This document shows positions 19,063 to 27,533 of a stretch of DNA of 64,000 nucleotides, piece after piece. The DNA lies in NCBI RefSeq assembly GCF_022606465.1, contig NZ_JALBUF010000003.1, positions 212,150 to 276,149 of the forward strand, read 5' to 3'. Each line of letters starts with the position of its first letter. Within the stretch, counting starts at the first letter, position 1. The stretch comes from Sulfoacidibacillus ferrooxidans. GTDB lineage: Bacteria > Bacillota > Bacilli > Alicyclobacillales > SLC66. The translations under genes were made by a program, and so were the position numbers. The notes below the pieces were generated by a model. The model was not told the DNA's origin. It made no database searches and was given only the letters and a program-made list of their open reading frames with translations.

Positions 19063-19236
19063 ATGTACAAAAAGGTGACAGAAGAGCAGTGGATCAAGAT
19101 CGACAACCAACATGTTGCCAACAGGCAATCGGTTACTTTTTATTGTCCTAAACATGGTCAATCGAAGGAAAACGTCTATAATCAGCTCATTGCACTATGT
19201 ATGGAATCATTACATCGTCAGTTGCCATCATCATGA
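19063..19236 (+). CDS. 57-aa protein, candidate recombination directionality factor
   Basis: ATG behind GGAGG at 7-nt spacing opens a 57-codon frame, MYKKVTEEQWIKIDNQHVAN followed by a TFYCPKHG motif and ending LPSS. It has one Cys-Pro-Lys-His-Gly stretch and no membrane segment. It ends 25 bp before the recombinase start, on the same strand, right inside the attachment site. SprB, the factor that makes SprA excise SPbeta during sporulation, is about this size. The role here is inferred from size and place only. A CATAcatTt sequence about 45 bp upstream resembles the -10 of mother-cell sigma factors, but no matching -35 is evident. Confidence 0.75.
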   Translation: MYKKVTEEQWIKIDNQHVANRQSVTFYCPKHGQSKENVYNQLIALCMESLHRQLPSS

Positions 19237-19261
19237 AACGTTGACAAGCGAGGTAACTTGT

Positions 19262-20836
19262 ATGGATCGAGCAGCCATCTATGTGCGTGTGAGTACTGAT
19301 TATGCATCTCAAAAAGATAGTCCAGATCATCAGTTAGCTGCATGTAAGGAATATGCAGCTTCTATTGGTCTATCTACTTCACCAGCACACGTATACAATG
19401 ATGCTGGATTGAGTGGTACAGAGATTACGATGCGAAACGAAGTGAGTCGCATGATGCACGATGCGCGAAACGGGGAATTTGAAGCGGTATTATTTACTGC
19501 GATCAGTCGTTTTAGTCGGGATATGTCTGATGCGTTTAATATGAAGAAAAAATTAGAATCTGTATACGGTGTGCGCTTAATTTCTATCGAAGAAGGATAT
19601 GATAGCGCTATTGAAGGACGAAACAATGAAATGGTTTTCACCGTTCATGCGATGTTAGCCGCTCATAAGTCCAAAGAAATGTCAGTAGCCATTTTGCGTG
19701 GTCTTCGTCAATCCGCTAAAAAAGGGAGGCATATTGGTAATGTGACACCCTACGGATATCGCAAAGGATTGGATCAAAAATTGGAACAAGAACCATATGA
19801 AGCAAATATAATACGAGACATTTTTCGCTTATATCTATCAGGTGAAAGTGCGAGGTCTATCGCTCACATATTAAATGAACAGCATATCCCTACAGCATCC
19901 AAGCGACGATCAGGAAAAGATACTTTATGGCAAGCATCTACCATTACGTCTATCTTACACAATGAAGTTTATGTAGGAACGATTGTGGCACACCGATATA
20001 CAACTGCAAGACACATCGAAGCATCACGCCTGCATGACGAGCTCATCACGAAACCAAGTAAACGCAACGAAAGCGAATGGATCACTGTTACACAAGCACA
20101 TGACCCCATAATCGATGACACCACATTTCAACAAGTACAAGACCTTTTGAATCAAAAGGCGACCAACCGAGGCATGAAACGAACGTCAAATCTTCTAGCT
20201 GGACTCATGTATTGCAATGAATGCGGTGGTAAAATGATCGTGACAGGAAACACGCGATCAAGTCATAACGAAACACATCAATACCGCTATATTGTCTGTG
20301 CAACAACACGCAGAATTGGAAAGTCAGCTTGTTCTAATCATTTTATCACAAAATACGATGATCTTTTGTCTGCATTACTTTCACCACTACAAAAACTACT
20401 CCAATCAGCAATAGCTATGACCCCATCTGATGATAGGGAGTTACTCAGTATAAGCCAGTATACATCGAGCCATCTTGCGGAGGCTAAAATAACTCAATTG
20501 CGCAAAGCATTAGCACATAACCAGCATGAGCAAATAGAAAATTTACGCGCATTTCGAAATGGGATATTTACTAAAGACATTATTGAACTAGGTCAAAAAG
20601 AGCTTACAGAACAAGCCGTTTATCTACAATCAGAAATAACACGTTTAACCGAACTTGTTGCACGTAATCATAACATGATAGACTCGATACGATCACAACA
20701 TTCTGTGTTAAATATCTTTAAGCACATGCATTTGTACAATTCGATGACACAACGTTTAGCATTGCAAGCGGTTGTAGATCAAATTATCTTTTCTACAAAC
20801 GGAGACATTTCTGTCTTATTTACTTGGCAACAGTGA
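19262..20836 (+). CDS. large serine recombinase of the gerE element
   Basis: 524 aa. The N-terminal resolvase domain has AAIYVRVST with catalytic Ser at residue 11 and a downstream SRFSRD motif. A recombinase domain follows (GYRKGLD..., ARSIAHILNEQHIP). A zinc-ribbon has Cys at about residues 318, 321, 346 and 357, then comes a charged coiled-coil region to the C-terminus. This is the layout of SpoIVCA (CisA) and SprA. The start is ATG with GAGGT 7 nt upstream; the frame is open further upstream but that part overlaps the 57-aa gene. It very probably catalyses insertion and excision at the two cores. Confidence 0.92.
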   Translation: MDRAAIYVRVSTDYASQKDSPDHQLAACKEYAASIGLSTSPAHVYNDAGLSGTEITMRNEVSRMMHDARNGEFEAVLFTAISRFSRDMSDAFNMKKKLESVYGVRLISIEEGYDSAIEGRNNEMVFTVHAMLAAHKSKEMSVAILRGLRQSAKKGRHIGNVTPYGYRKGLDQKLEQEPYEANIIRDIFRLYLSGESARSIAHILNEQHIPTASKRRSGKDTLWQASTITSILHNEVYVGTIVAHRYTTARHIEASRLHDELITKPSKRNESEWITVTQAHDPIIDDTTFQQVQDLLNQKATNRGMKRTSNLLAGLMYCNECGGKMIVTGNTRSSHNETHQYRYIVCATTRRIGKSACSNHFITKYDDLLSALLSPLQKLLQSAIAMTPSDDRELLSISQYTSSHLAEAKITQLRKALAHNQHEQIENLRAFRNGIFTKDIIELGQKELTEQAVYLQSEITRLTELVARNHNMIDSIRSQHSVLNIFKHMHLYNSMTQRLALQAVVDQIIFSTNGDISVLFTWQQ

Positions 20837-20918
20837 GTACTACCATAGATCGTCATCAAACCCTCTTCTGATCCACAGATGTTCCCAAAGACGATTTTTA
20901 AGGAGCATGTAGTTACCC

Positions 20919-21593
20919 ATGATGACTCATAACTTGTTAGATGACGAATCCATAGAATGGATTCGCAAAAGGGACTACCACACAAACATATGGGCTGGAG
21001 GCGAGACTACTCAGATAGCTATATATCCAAGAGATAGTGAGTATACATCACGATCGTTTATATGGAGGCTGAGCTATGCAACAGTCACAGCAGATCAATC
21101 TACCTTCACTCCCCTACCTGGAATTCGCAGAAAACTACTGATACTAGAAGGAGCAATGTCTCTTACACATGAACATCATCACCACAAACATTTGACGCCG
21201 TTCGCACAAGATGAGTTTGACGGATCGTGGACTACGCATAGTAAAGGACAAGCTCGCGACTTCAATTTGATGATGTCATCAAATTGTTTCGGTAGACTAG
21301 CCGCTCTGGATCTACAGAAAAATCCACAGACAGTACACTTATCAGATGATCAACATCGTTCGTATGGAATACGGACAGATGCATTTTTCTGCGTCCATGA
21401 CGCTGCTTCTGTTTCCGTGAGTGGAATATCTACACCACAACTACCCATAGCTACTCAACATTTTCAATTAGAAAAAAATGATACTCTTCTCATTACACAA
21501 AATATCAATCGTCGTTCACACGTACATACTGTGCGCTTACATGCTCTAGAACCATCTTTTTCGACGATCATCCATGCCACCATGTATTACTAA
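20919..21593 (+). CDS. HutD/Ves family cupin-like protein
   Basis: 224 aa. HutD-family landmarks are WAGGETTQIAIYP near residue 30, FIWRLSYATV, FTPLPGIRRKLLILEG, and FDGSWTTHSKGQARDFNLM. The family is a bicupin of uncertain function, often near histidine-degradation genes in other bacteria; no hut genes are visible here. A His-rich stretch (EHHHHKH) follows the first cupin part. Start could be either of two adjacent ATGs; AAGGAG lies rather far upstream. It is element cargo. Confidence 0.75.
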   Translation: MMTHNLLDDESIEWIRKRDYHTNIWAGGETTQIAIYPRDSEYTSRSFIWRLSYATVTADQSTFTPLPGIRRKLLILEGAMSLTHEHHHHKHLTPFAQDEFDGSWTTHSKGQARDFNLMMSSNCFGRLAALDLQKNPQTVHLSDDQHRSYGIRTDAFFCVHDAASVSVSGISTPQLPIATQHFQLEKNDTLLITQNINRRSHVHTVRLHALEPSFSTIIHATMYY

Positions 21594-21688
21594 CTGCTTT
21601 CTTGTACAAAGAAATTCATAAAAAGCGTGAACACGGGGAAATGTATGTAGTGATATGCTGATTCTAGCCAGAAAGGTGTTATGAATGG

Positions 21689-22333
21689 ATGCGGTATGTT
21701 ACTACTACATGTGTCTTTATTCTTGCGGTTTTTATGTTCTTAACACCTTTTAGCAGTGCTAAAACACAGGTAAAACCGCTCTATGTAACTTTTGACGATG
21801 GTCCTTCTTTACAATACACCCCTCCTATTTTAGATATTCTGCGTAAAGAACATTGCAAAGCTACTTTTTTTATTTTAGGCTATCGTGCACTTGAATGCCC
21901 ACCCATCATTCGACGTGAAATTCGGGAAGGTCATCAGATAGGAAGTCATGGATATGACCACCAGAATCTTGCCCTCGCCAATGCAACGACGATTCAAGAA
22001 CAAATACGTAAAGCAGATGATGCAATTATTCGCGCAGGCGGTATCCGTCCTCTCTATTATCGACCACCTTATGGAGCGCTCGATTCACAAAAAAACGCCA
22101 TCATTCAACAATGTGGTCATCCCATTAAACGTTGGGATGTAGATTCATTAGATTGGAAAGCCACAACAAAAGAATCGATTATCTCTCTCGTAGAAAAACA
22201 AGTAAAACCAGGTTCAGTCATCCTATTTCACGATGGCATTACACAAAGTCAGTTCACCGCACTTGCACTTCCCATTATTATTCGCGATTTGCGTAAACAA
22301 GGATTTGTCTTTCGTGTTCTTCCTCCTAGATAG
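21689..22333 (+). CDS. polysaccharide deacetylase (NodB domain), secreted or membrane-anchored
   Basis: 214 aa with an N-terminal signal-like helix (residues 1-23). NodB motifs are in order: TFDDGP at 34-39 (metal-binding Asp), HGYDH at 87-91 (two metal His), RPPYGA, a WDVDSLDW region and ILFHDG near the end. Such enzymes remove acetyl groups from peptidoglycan or other N-acetylated glycans. B. subtilis PdaA acts in spore cortex maturation, but I cannot tell whether this one does. It is cargo of the gerE element. Confidence 0.87.
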   Translation: MRYVTTTCVFILAVFMFLTPFSSAKTQVKPLYVTFDDGPSLQYTPPILDILRKEHCKATFFILGYRALECPPIIRREIREGHQIGSHGYDHQNLALANATTIQEQIRKADDAIIRAGGIRPLYYRPPYGALDSQKNAIIQQCGHPIKRWDVDSLDWKATTKESIISLVEKQVKPGSVILFHDGITQSQFTALALPIIIRDLRKQGFVFRVLPPR

Positions 22334-22334
22334 G

Positions 22335-22368
22335 CTACGGCGTACCCATTGTGATCAATACGCCGTAG
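22335..22368. terminator. bidirectional terminator between deacetylase and permease genes
   Basis: CTACGGCGTA and TACGCCGTAG form a 10-bp stem with a 14-nt loop between two convergent genes. A T-rich sequence (TCTTGTCTATTT) follows on the plus strand. Confidence 0.7.
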
Positions 22369-22389
22369 TCTTGTCTATTTGATGCTATG

Positions 22390-23997
22390 TTACAGTAATG
22401 CCGTGCGCTCTTGACGCGATTGTTCAACCGCTTCTAGAGCCTCTTCTACGTCTTTTGTACGATACCCACTCTGTACGCCAACGTAAAAAAATACAAGTGA
22501 AGTCATGGCGACAATCACCATGTCCCATGGATAAGCAATCCAATTTTTCAACTCGCCAAGTTTAGTTGATCCAGCATATGAAAAGAAAAGCATGACAAGT
22601 AAATATAGAATTAGCCAAATCCCACTTTTGAACGATTGACCACTTGGACGTTCGATTTCACTTGGCAGCAACAATGAAAAAATCCCATACAAAATGATGC
22701 CAATAAGAAGTGCAATCAATAGCTTAGAATCAATGGCCCAACCAGTCCAATAAATGATTAACGATCCAATAACAAAGGCAAGCGGAGAAATAATACTCGC
22801 TCCTGCTAGGCGGTATGGCCTGATTGCATCACTTGCTGTTTTACGCAGCACAGTAAGTGATACCGGTCCAATGATATACGTAAAGACTGTTGCAGATGAC
22901 ACTAATCCGACTAGAGATTGCCATGAGGGAAATGGTAACAAGAAAATTAATCCTAAAATAAAAGCTGAAATAAGCGCTACATATGGTACACCTGTGCGTT
23001 GATCAACCTTTGCTAAAGCACGTGGAAAGTACCCGTTATTAGCCAATGCATATAAAACTCTTGTCGTAGAGGCAATGTAAACATTCCCAGTTCCTGCAGG
23101 TGAAATAATGGCATCTGCATATAACAGAACTGCCATCCACCCTAAATTTAAGCTGACAGCCAATTGTGCAAATGGTGCGTTAAATGACACGCTTGGCCAT
23201 CCATGAGAAAGTGCTGACGGACTAACACCGGCAACAAAGACTAATTGTAAGAGAACATACAAAACGACTCCAACAACAATAGAAATGAGTAACGCAAGAG
23301 GTACATCTCGTTGCGGATTACGTGCTTCCCCAGCTAAATCAAGCGCTTGGCGAAATCCTAAATAAGCGAACACGACTCCTGATGTTGCTACCGCAACTAA
23401 AATACCAGAGCTACCTTCAGGAGCAAACCCACCAGCAGAAGTAAGGTTACCCCAATGCAATCCTGTAAACAAAAAGATAATAATTGTTAGCGTTGGCATG
23501 ATAAATTTCACAAAGGTAATCGTTGTATTGACCTTTGCAAAGTAACGCACACCAAAATAGTTCACTAAGAAAAATCCAAACATTAAAATGGCCGCACAGG
23601 TAAGACCAAAACCTGTCAAGAGATTGGTATGCGAGTTCCAAAGTTGTGGAAACCAATGCGATGCATATTGCATCACACCTTCCGCCTCCACTGCTGGCAC
23701 AGAGGAATAGGCAATCCACGCCGCCCACCCCATGATAAAACTTGTTACGTGTCCATGGCTATAATGAGGATAACGCACAATTGAACCAGACTCCGGGAGC
23801 ATACCCCCTAACTCAGAATATACCAATCCTATAAAGAGAACTGCAATTCCCCCAATGATCCAAGACACAATCGAAGCAGGTCCAGCATCTTGGGCCGCAT
23901 AGAGTGCCCCAAACAACCATCCAGAGCCGATAATTCCTCCTACAGAAGCCATCGTTAAGTCAAGAAATGATAGATCTTTTTTTAATCCAGTATGCAT
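22390..23997 (-). CDS. APC-family amino acid permease
   Basis: About 535 aa with some 12-14 membrane helices. The N-terminus LDLTMASVGGIIGSGWLFG is the substrate-binding helix 1 of APC transporters (GxIGSGxxxG), and EARNPQRDVPLAL in the middle is the family loop. The start is the ATG 11 nt after AAGGGGG. A c-di-AMP riboswitch lies directly upstream, which suggests that the permease is tied to osmotic or cell-wall control, as with other ydaO-regulated amino-acid and potassium transporters. It is cargo of the gerE element. Confidence 0.9.
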   Translation of the reverse strand: MHTGLKKDLSFLDLTMASVGGIIGSGWLFGALYAAQDAGPASIVSWIIGGIAVLFIGLVYSELGGMLPESGSIVRYPHYSHGHVTSFIMGWAAWIAYSSVPAVEAEGVMQYASHWFPQLWNSHTNLLTGFGLTCAAILMFGFFLVNYFGVRYFAKVNTTITFVKFIMPTLTIIIFLFTGLHWGNLTSAGGFAPEGSSGILVAVATSGVVFAYLGFRQALDLAGEARNPQRDVPLALLISIVVGVVLYVLLQLVFVAGVSPSALSHGWPSVSFNAPFAQLAVSLNLGWMAVLLYADAIISPAGTGNVYIASTTRVLYALANNGYFPRALAKVDQRTGVPYVALISAFILGLIFLLPFPSWQSLVGLVSSATVFTYIIGPVSLTVLRKTASDAIRPYRLAGASIISPLAFVIGSLIIYWTGWAIDSKLLIALLIGIILYGIFSLLLPSEIERPSGQSFKSGIWLILYLLVMLFFSYAGSTKLGELKNWIAYPWDMVIVAMTSLVFFYVGVQSGYRTKDVEEALEAVEQSRQERTALL

Positions 23998-24114
23998 TCT
24001 CGAGACTGCCCCCTTTTTTAAAACGTGTGAAAATAACCACATGGCACCCGTGGTTTGAATTCAGATCATGAGGTAAACAAGTCATCGGAATATGTAGAAT
24101 GGCGATGACATTCC

Positions 24115-24250
24115 TACTATTCGCCTACGAGGTTAGCTGACGGGTTCGGCGAGCCATTCGCCTAAGAGAGGATTGTGGGCACAACCCTCTCTACTCACCC
24201 CAGAATCGTGGTTCCCCCGTTTCGTTTACAAAACGAATTCGGCCCTTATA
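24115..24250 (-). promoter_or_regulatory. c-di-AMP riboswitch (ydaO/yuaA type)
   Basis: The minus strand shows conserved pieces of the ydaO aptamer in order: a GTTTTGTAAACGAAAC hairpin, CGGGGGAACCA, GGGGTGA, a variable GAGAGGG/CCTCTC stem, GCCGAACCC, and GTCAGCTAACCTCGTAGGC. It ends about 120 nt before the permease start. The class binds cyclic di-AMP and usually switches genes off when the ligand is high. A weak hairpin (GTAGGAATG/CATTCTAC) follows, with no clear U-run, so the expression platform is uncertain. Confidence 0.9.
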
Positions 24251-24317
24251 AAAATGTCACAGTGGACATTAGGAAGTTAGCTATCAAAAGTAAGTATAGC
24301 ACAAATCATTGTTAATC

Positions 24318-25124
24318 TTAATGAAACGCACAACACATGAGGCCAAAGTAAGTGGGCACTTCATAGGAAAGGAACTCTACCTTGCGCTCATTGGGAGCGA
24401 TCGCCCCAGCTAGCATTAATGCTTGCCAAATACCGTCTGGTTTAGCATGTTCAATAAACTCAGGCTCAAACTGCATCATTCCCTCCAAATGTGCAGTGTG
24501 TAAAAGTGTAACTACTTGCTCATCCAATTGTCTTGCCGCTTCATGAAATCCATACGGTCCTGTTTCGTCATGAGCGTGAGACCAATCGCAACTAGCAATA
24601 AGACCAACACGTTTACCAGACTGTGCAACAGCTTCAGCCATTGCAGATCCAAATAGTAAGTGATCTTCAAAACTAAGTGATCGCGATGGAGTAATCACGA
24701 CAATAGACGTTTCTGGCATGAAATAAAGTGGTACTACGACACCCCAGTCTAGTGGCATACAGGATAACGGTCCTTCACTCGTAGCAAAGCCTAAAGTAGC
24801 TACCGGAAGTCCTTTTTTCTTTGCATGATCTGCGATAGCGCCTGCAAGCATCCGATCTACTTTTCTGTCCATGGATATCTTTGCTCCGTAATCCTCCATT
24901 TCGCCAAACATATGTTCACAATTAACTATGGCAAATTGTTCATCAATCCGTGTACCATGTGGTGTAAGTACAATGATCGTATCCGGGTTGGACTGTTTCA
25001 TCGAGGCGCCTAAACTCTCCATACTAAGACGCGTTTTTTTCATGAGTTCCGGGTACGGCTTAGCCAATTCCTCAATGATTTCTGATCCATGAGGGGTGAT
25101 ACAAGCAAAAACAAATGGATTCAA
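24318..25124 (-). CDS. LigB-type class III extradiol dioxygenase family protein
   Basis: 268 aa. Metal-ligand motifs of the LigB superfamily are visible: ACITPHGSEI with His near residue 12, VLTPHGTR with a second His, and SCDWSHAHDE in the second half. The family includes protocatechuate 4,5-dioxygenase and related enzymes with Fe(II), but also relatives of unknown activity. The start is TTG behind GGGGAGAGA. It is next to an FUSC aromatic-acid-type exporter, which hints at aromatic compound handling; this is inference. Confidence 0.8.
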   Translation of the reverse strand: MNPFVFACITPHGSEIIEELAKPYPELMKKTRLSMESLGASMKQSNPDTIIVLTPHGTRIDEQFAIVNCEHMFGEMEDYGAKISMDRKVDRMLAGAIADHAKKKGLPVATLGFATSEGPLSCMPLDWGVVVPLYFMPETSIVVITPSRSLSFEDHLLFGSAMAEAVAQSGKRVGLIASCDWSHAHDETGPYGFHEAARQLDEQVVTLLHTAHLEGMMQFEPEFIEHAKPDGIWQALMLAGAIAPNERKVEFLSYEVPTYFGLMCCAFH

Positions 25125-25375
25125 ATAGACTCTCTCCCCTGTTCTAATGGTTTTTTATCCATCTTATCTACCTAAGAGTACACGATTGCATAAGAAGCCT
25201 CAACCGTCCGTTTTACAACTATCCAATGTAAGCATACTAGACTGCACTACATGACAGACATAGCTTTGTTTTGTATACTAAGCACACGCATGACAATGTC
25301 TTATGATAAGTAGAATGATCATGATAGAGGACTGAGCGATCTCGCACCGGTTGTATACCAAAGGATGATTAACCA

Positions 25376-27511
25376 TTGAAAAAGAAAAAAAGAATGAGCT
25401 ACATAAACTCGTTACTTCGGTTAGACATGGGACAAATCACATGGCGTCAGGCATTGCGCAATGCTTTAGGAATCTCGCTGCCTCTCATCGCAGGAGTGCT
25501 ATGTGGGCATATCCTTTACGGACTAGGGGGGGCGGTAGGTGCTCTCGTAGCAGGTTTTGCATCCATGACAGGCACCTATCGCAAACGTCTGCGCACGATG
25601 CTATTAACAGCTGTTTGGATGAGCGTGGCCACATTTATTGGTGCGGCCACAGGCAATATTTTATGGTTTGCAGTATTTGTCATGATGATCAGTGGATTCA
25701 TCGCTGGATTATTAGTCGCTGTAAGTCCTGAAGCTGCACAAATTGGGCTGCTCTCTACAAACTCCCTCATTCTGATTGCAAACTTTCCCGAAACACCACT
25801 GCATGCATTCTATCAAGGACTACTTGTAGCAGCAGGAGCGCTGATCCAAATCATCCTTATGATGATTGATAATGCAGTGCGTCCATCTCCAACTGAAGCT
25901 TCTGACGTAGCTACTGTCTTTAAGGCATTATCCGCCTATGCCAAAGCTCGTACACGCGATGCAGATGTACTTGTTGCAAGGTCATTCCTCATAGCCAATT
26001 CATCATTAAAAGATTCTTCTCTGAAAACAAGTTATTGGTATCACTTGTCTCATCTTCTAGATATAGCAGAACGCTTACGCCTCGATATTGTAGCTTTAGA
26101 TGGAGCTTTTTTTATGCATAGAGAACATGGCACCCATGCCGAACGTGTAAGTCATATTGAACTCTACCAACATCTTATTCGCACTGTTTTGCAGCAGGTG
26201 AGTGAGATTCTTGCAAAAGTCAGCCCCATTATCAAGAAGAATGCACTCGTTGATCCGTCTTTTGCGGACTCTGTATCTCAGTTACAAAAGCTTATTTCCA
26301 CTACTATGATCTCTACGCTAGACCATGAGGATCGAGCACAAGAACTAAAAGAACGTCTAAACGACCTCATAAGCCGTTTACTTGACATGAGTAACTTTAT
26401 TACTTCCGGTCAACCTTCACTTGAGATAACAATGACAACAAAAGAAATGCCTACACTGAGAAGGTCTACTTTATCTGTCATCCATGACGTGTCCTCTACT
26501 TTAAAAGCCAATGTAACACTGCGCTCATCTGCTTTTCGACATGCCATCAGACTTTCAGGAACACTTACAGTAGCTGTATTGCTTTACCGTTTCTTACACT
26601 TACCGCGCGGTTACTGGATCCCACTAACCGCTCTCATTATTTTAAAGCCTGATTTTTTCACAACGTTTAGTCGAGGATCTGCAAGGATTCTCGGCACTCT
26701 TTTAGGTGTAGCTTTCACAACTCTATTCATGATATTTATTCCTGACTCTCACCATCTACTTGGACTTTCACTTGTCGTACTTTTTGCGTGGGCACTCTAT
26801 ACGACCATTAATTTCAACTATACAATTTATACCACTTTATTAACGGCTGAAGTAGTTGTACTGCTATCATTTTTCGAACAAAGCGCACCACTTGCTACGG
26901 CAATGGATCGTCTGATCGATACAGCAATTGGCGGCATATTAGCATTTGTTGCATATGCAATATGGCCGACATGGCAACGAAGAAATGTTCCGGAAAGTTT
27001 TAACCGGCTCATTGTTGCAGAACAGAAATACTTTCATGCAGTATTTCATCTCGATTCTAATACATCGAAGTACCGCAAAAATACACGTTTAGCCCGCACG
27101 AATACGGTAACCGTTGTAGAACAAGCACTGGCAGAACCAGTGCAACTCAAACTACCTGTTGTCAATATCATGGGGCTTCTCACTGGATTACATCGTTTTG
27201 CAGACACACTAGTTGCCTTAGAAGCAAATTCTGATACGATACTGGCACCATATATAGAGCAACCTGATGTACAACATTTTATTGCGGCTACTGAAGCCGC
27301 ATTAAATAGCTTGGAACAATTATTGGTCGCACGAATGATAGCTACAACAAACACACAATTCAATACTATAGAGACCTCTGTACAGTTGAAAGAAATAGAA
27401 GATGCTATACATGTCCATACGAACCATATACCACCTGCACTAGAAGAGATATTTGTTAGACTTGCAAGTAACATTGGCACTATGAATCGCATGCTAAGTT
27501 CTATCGAATAG
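25376..27511 (+). CDS. FUSC-family membrane transporter (aromatic acid exporter-like)
   Basis: 711 aa. An N-terminal block of about six helices (residues 28-165), a long soluble helical middle (170-380), a second helix block with LPRGYWIPLTALIILKPDF (the FUSC signature) around residues 390-530, and a soluble C-terminal tail. This two-block layout is that of the fusaric acid resistance / AaeB / YccS group, inner-membrane exporters. It starts with TTG behind AAAGGATG. The 250 bp before it show only a TATACT-type promoter element. It is cargo of the gerE element. Confidence 0.85.
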   Translation: MKKKKRMSYINSLLRLDMGQITWRQALRNALGISLPLIAGVLCGHILYGLGGAVGALVAGFASMTGTYRKRLRTMLLTAVWMSVATFIGAATGNILWFAVFVMMISGFIAGLLVAVSPEAAQIGLLSTNSLILIANFPETPLHAFYQGLLVAAGALIQIILMMIDNAVRPSPTEASDVATVFKALSAYAKARTRDADVLVARSFLIANSSLKDSSLKTSYWYHLSHLLDIAERLRLDIVALDGAFFMHREHGTHAERVSHIELYQHLIRTVLQQVSEILAKVSPIIKKNALVDPSFADSVSQLQKLISTTMISTLDHEDRAQELKERLNDLISRLLDMSNFITSGQPSLEITMTTKEMPTLRRSTLSVIHDVSSTLKANVTLRSSAFRHAIRLSGTLTVAVLLYRFLHLPRGYWIPLTALIILKPDFFTTFSRGSARILGTLLGVAFTTLFMIFIPDSHHLLGLSLVVLFAWALYTTINFNYTIYTTLLTAEVVVLLSFFEQSAPLATAMDRLIDTAIGGILAFVAYAIWPTWQRRNVPESFNRLIVAEQKYFHAVFHLDSNTSKYRKNTRLARTNTVTVVEQALAEPVQLKLPVVNIMGLLTGLHRFADTLVALEANSDTILAPYIEQPDVQHFIAATEAALNSLEQLLVARMIATTNTQFNTIETSVQLKEIEDAIHVHTNHIPPALEEIFVRLASNIGTMNRMLSSIE

Positions 27512-27527
27512 TAGCATGCGATTCATA
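27481..27527. terminator. hairpin between convergent FUSC and sulfocyanin-like genes
   Basis: A perfect 16-bp inverted repeat; the left arm TATGAATCGCATGCTA lies in the last codons of the FUSC gene and the right arm just after its stop. The loop is 15 nt. It can serve either gene of the convergent pair. Confidence 0.55.
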
Positions 27528-27533
27528 TGGACA

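Noticed and set aside
18946..19161. 71-codon minus frame next to the gerE 3' part
   Set aside because: It is antisense to the 57-aa gene, and the true gerE frame at this place is a different one.
19112..19261. Longer N-terminus for the serine recombinase
   Set aside because: The extra 50 residues overlap the 57-aa gene in another frame, and the ATG at 19262 has GAGGT at the right distance and matches the resolvase-domain start.
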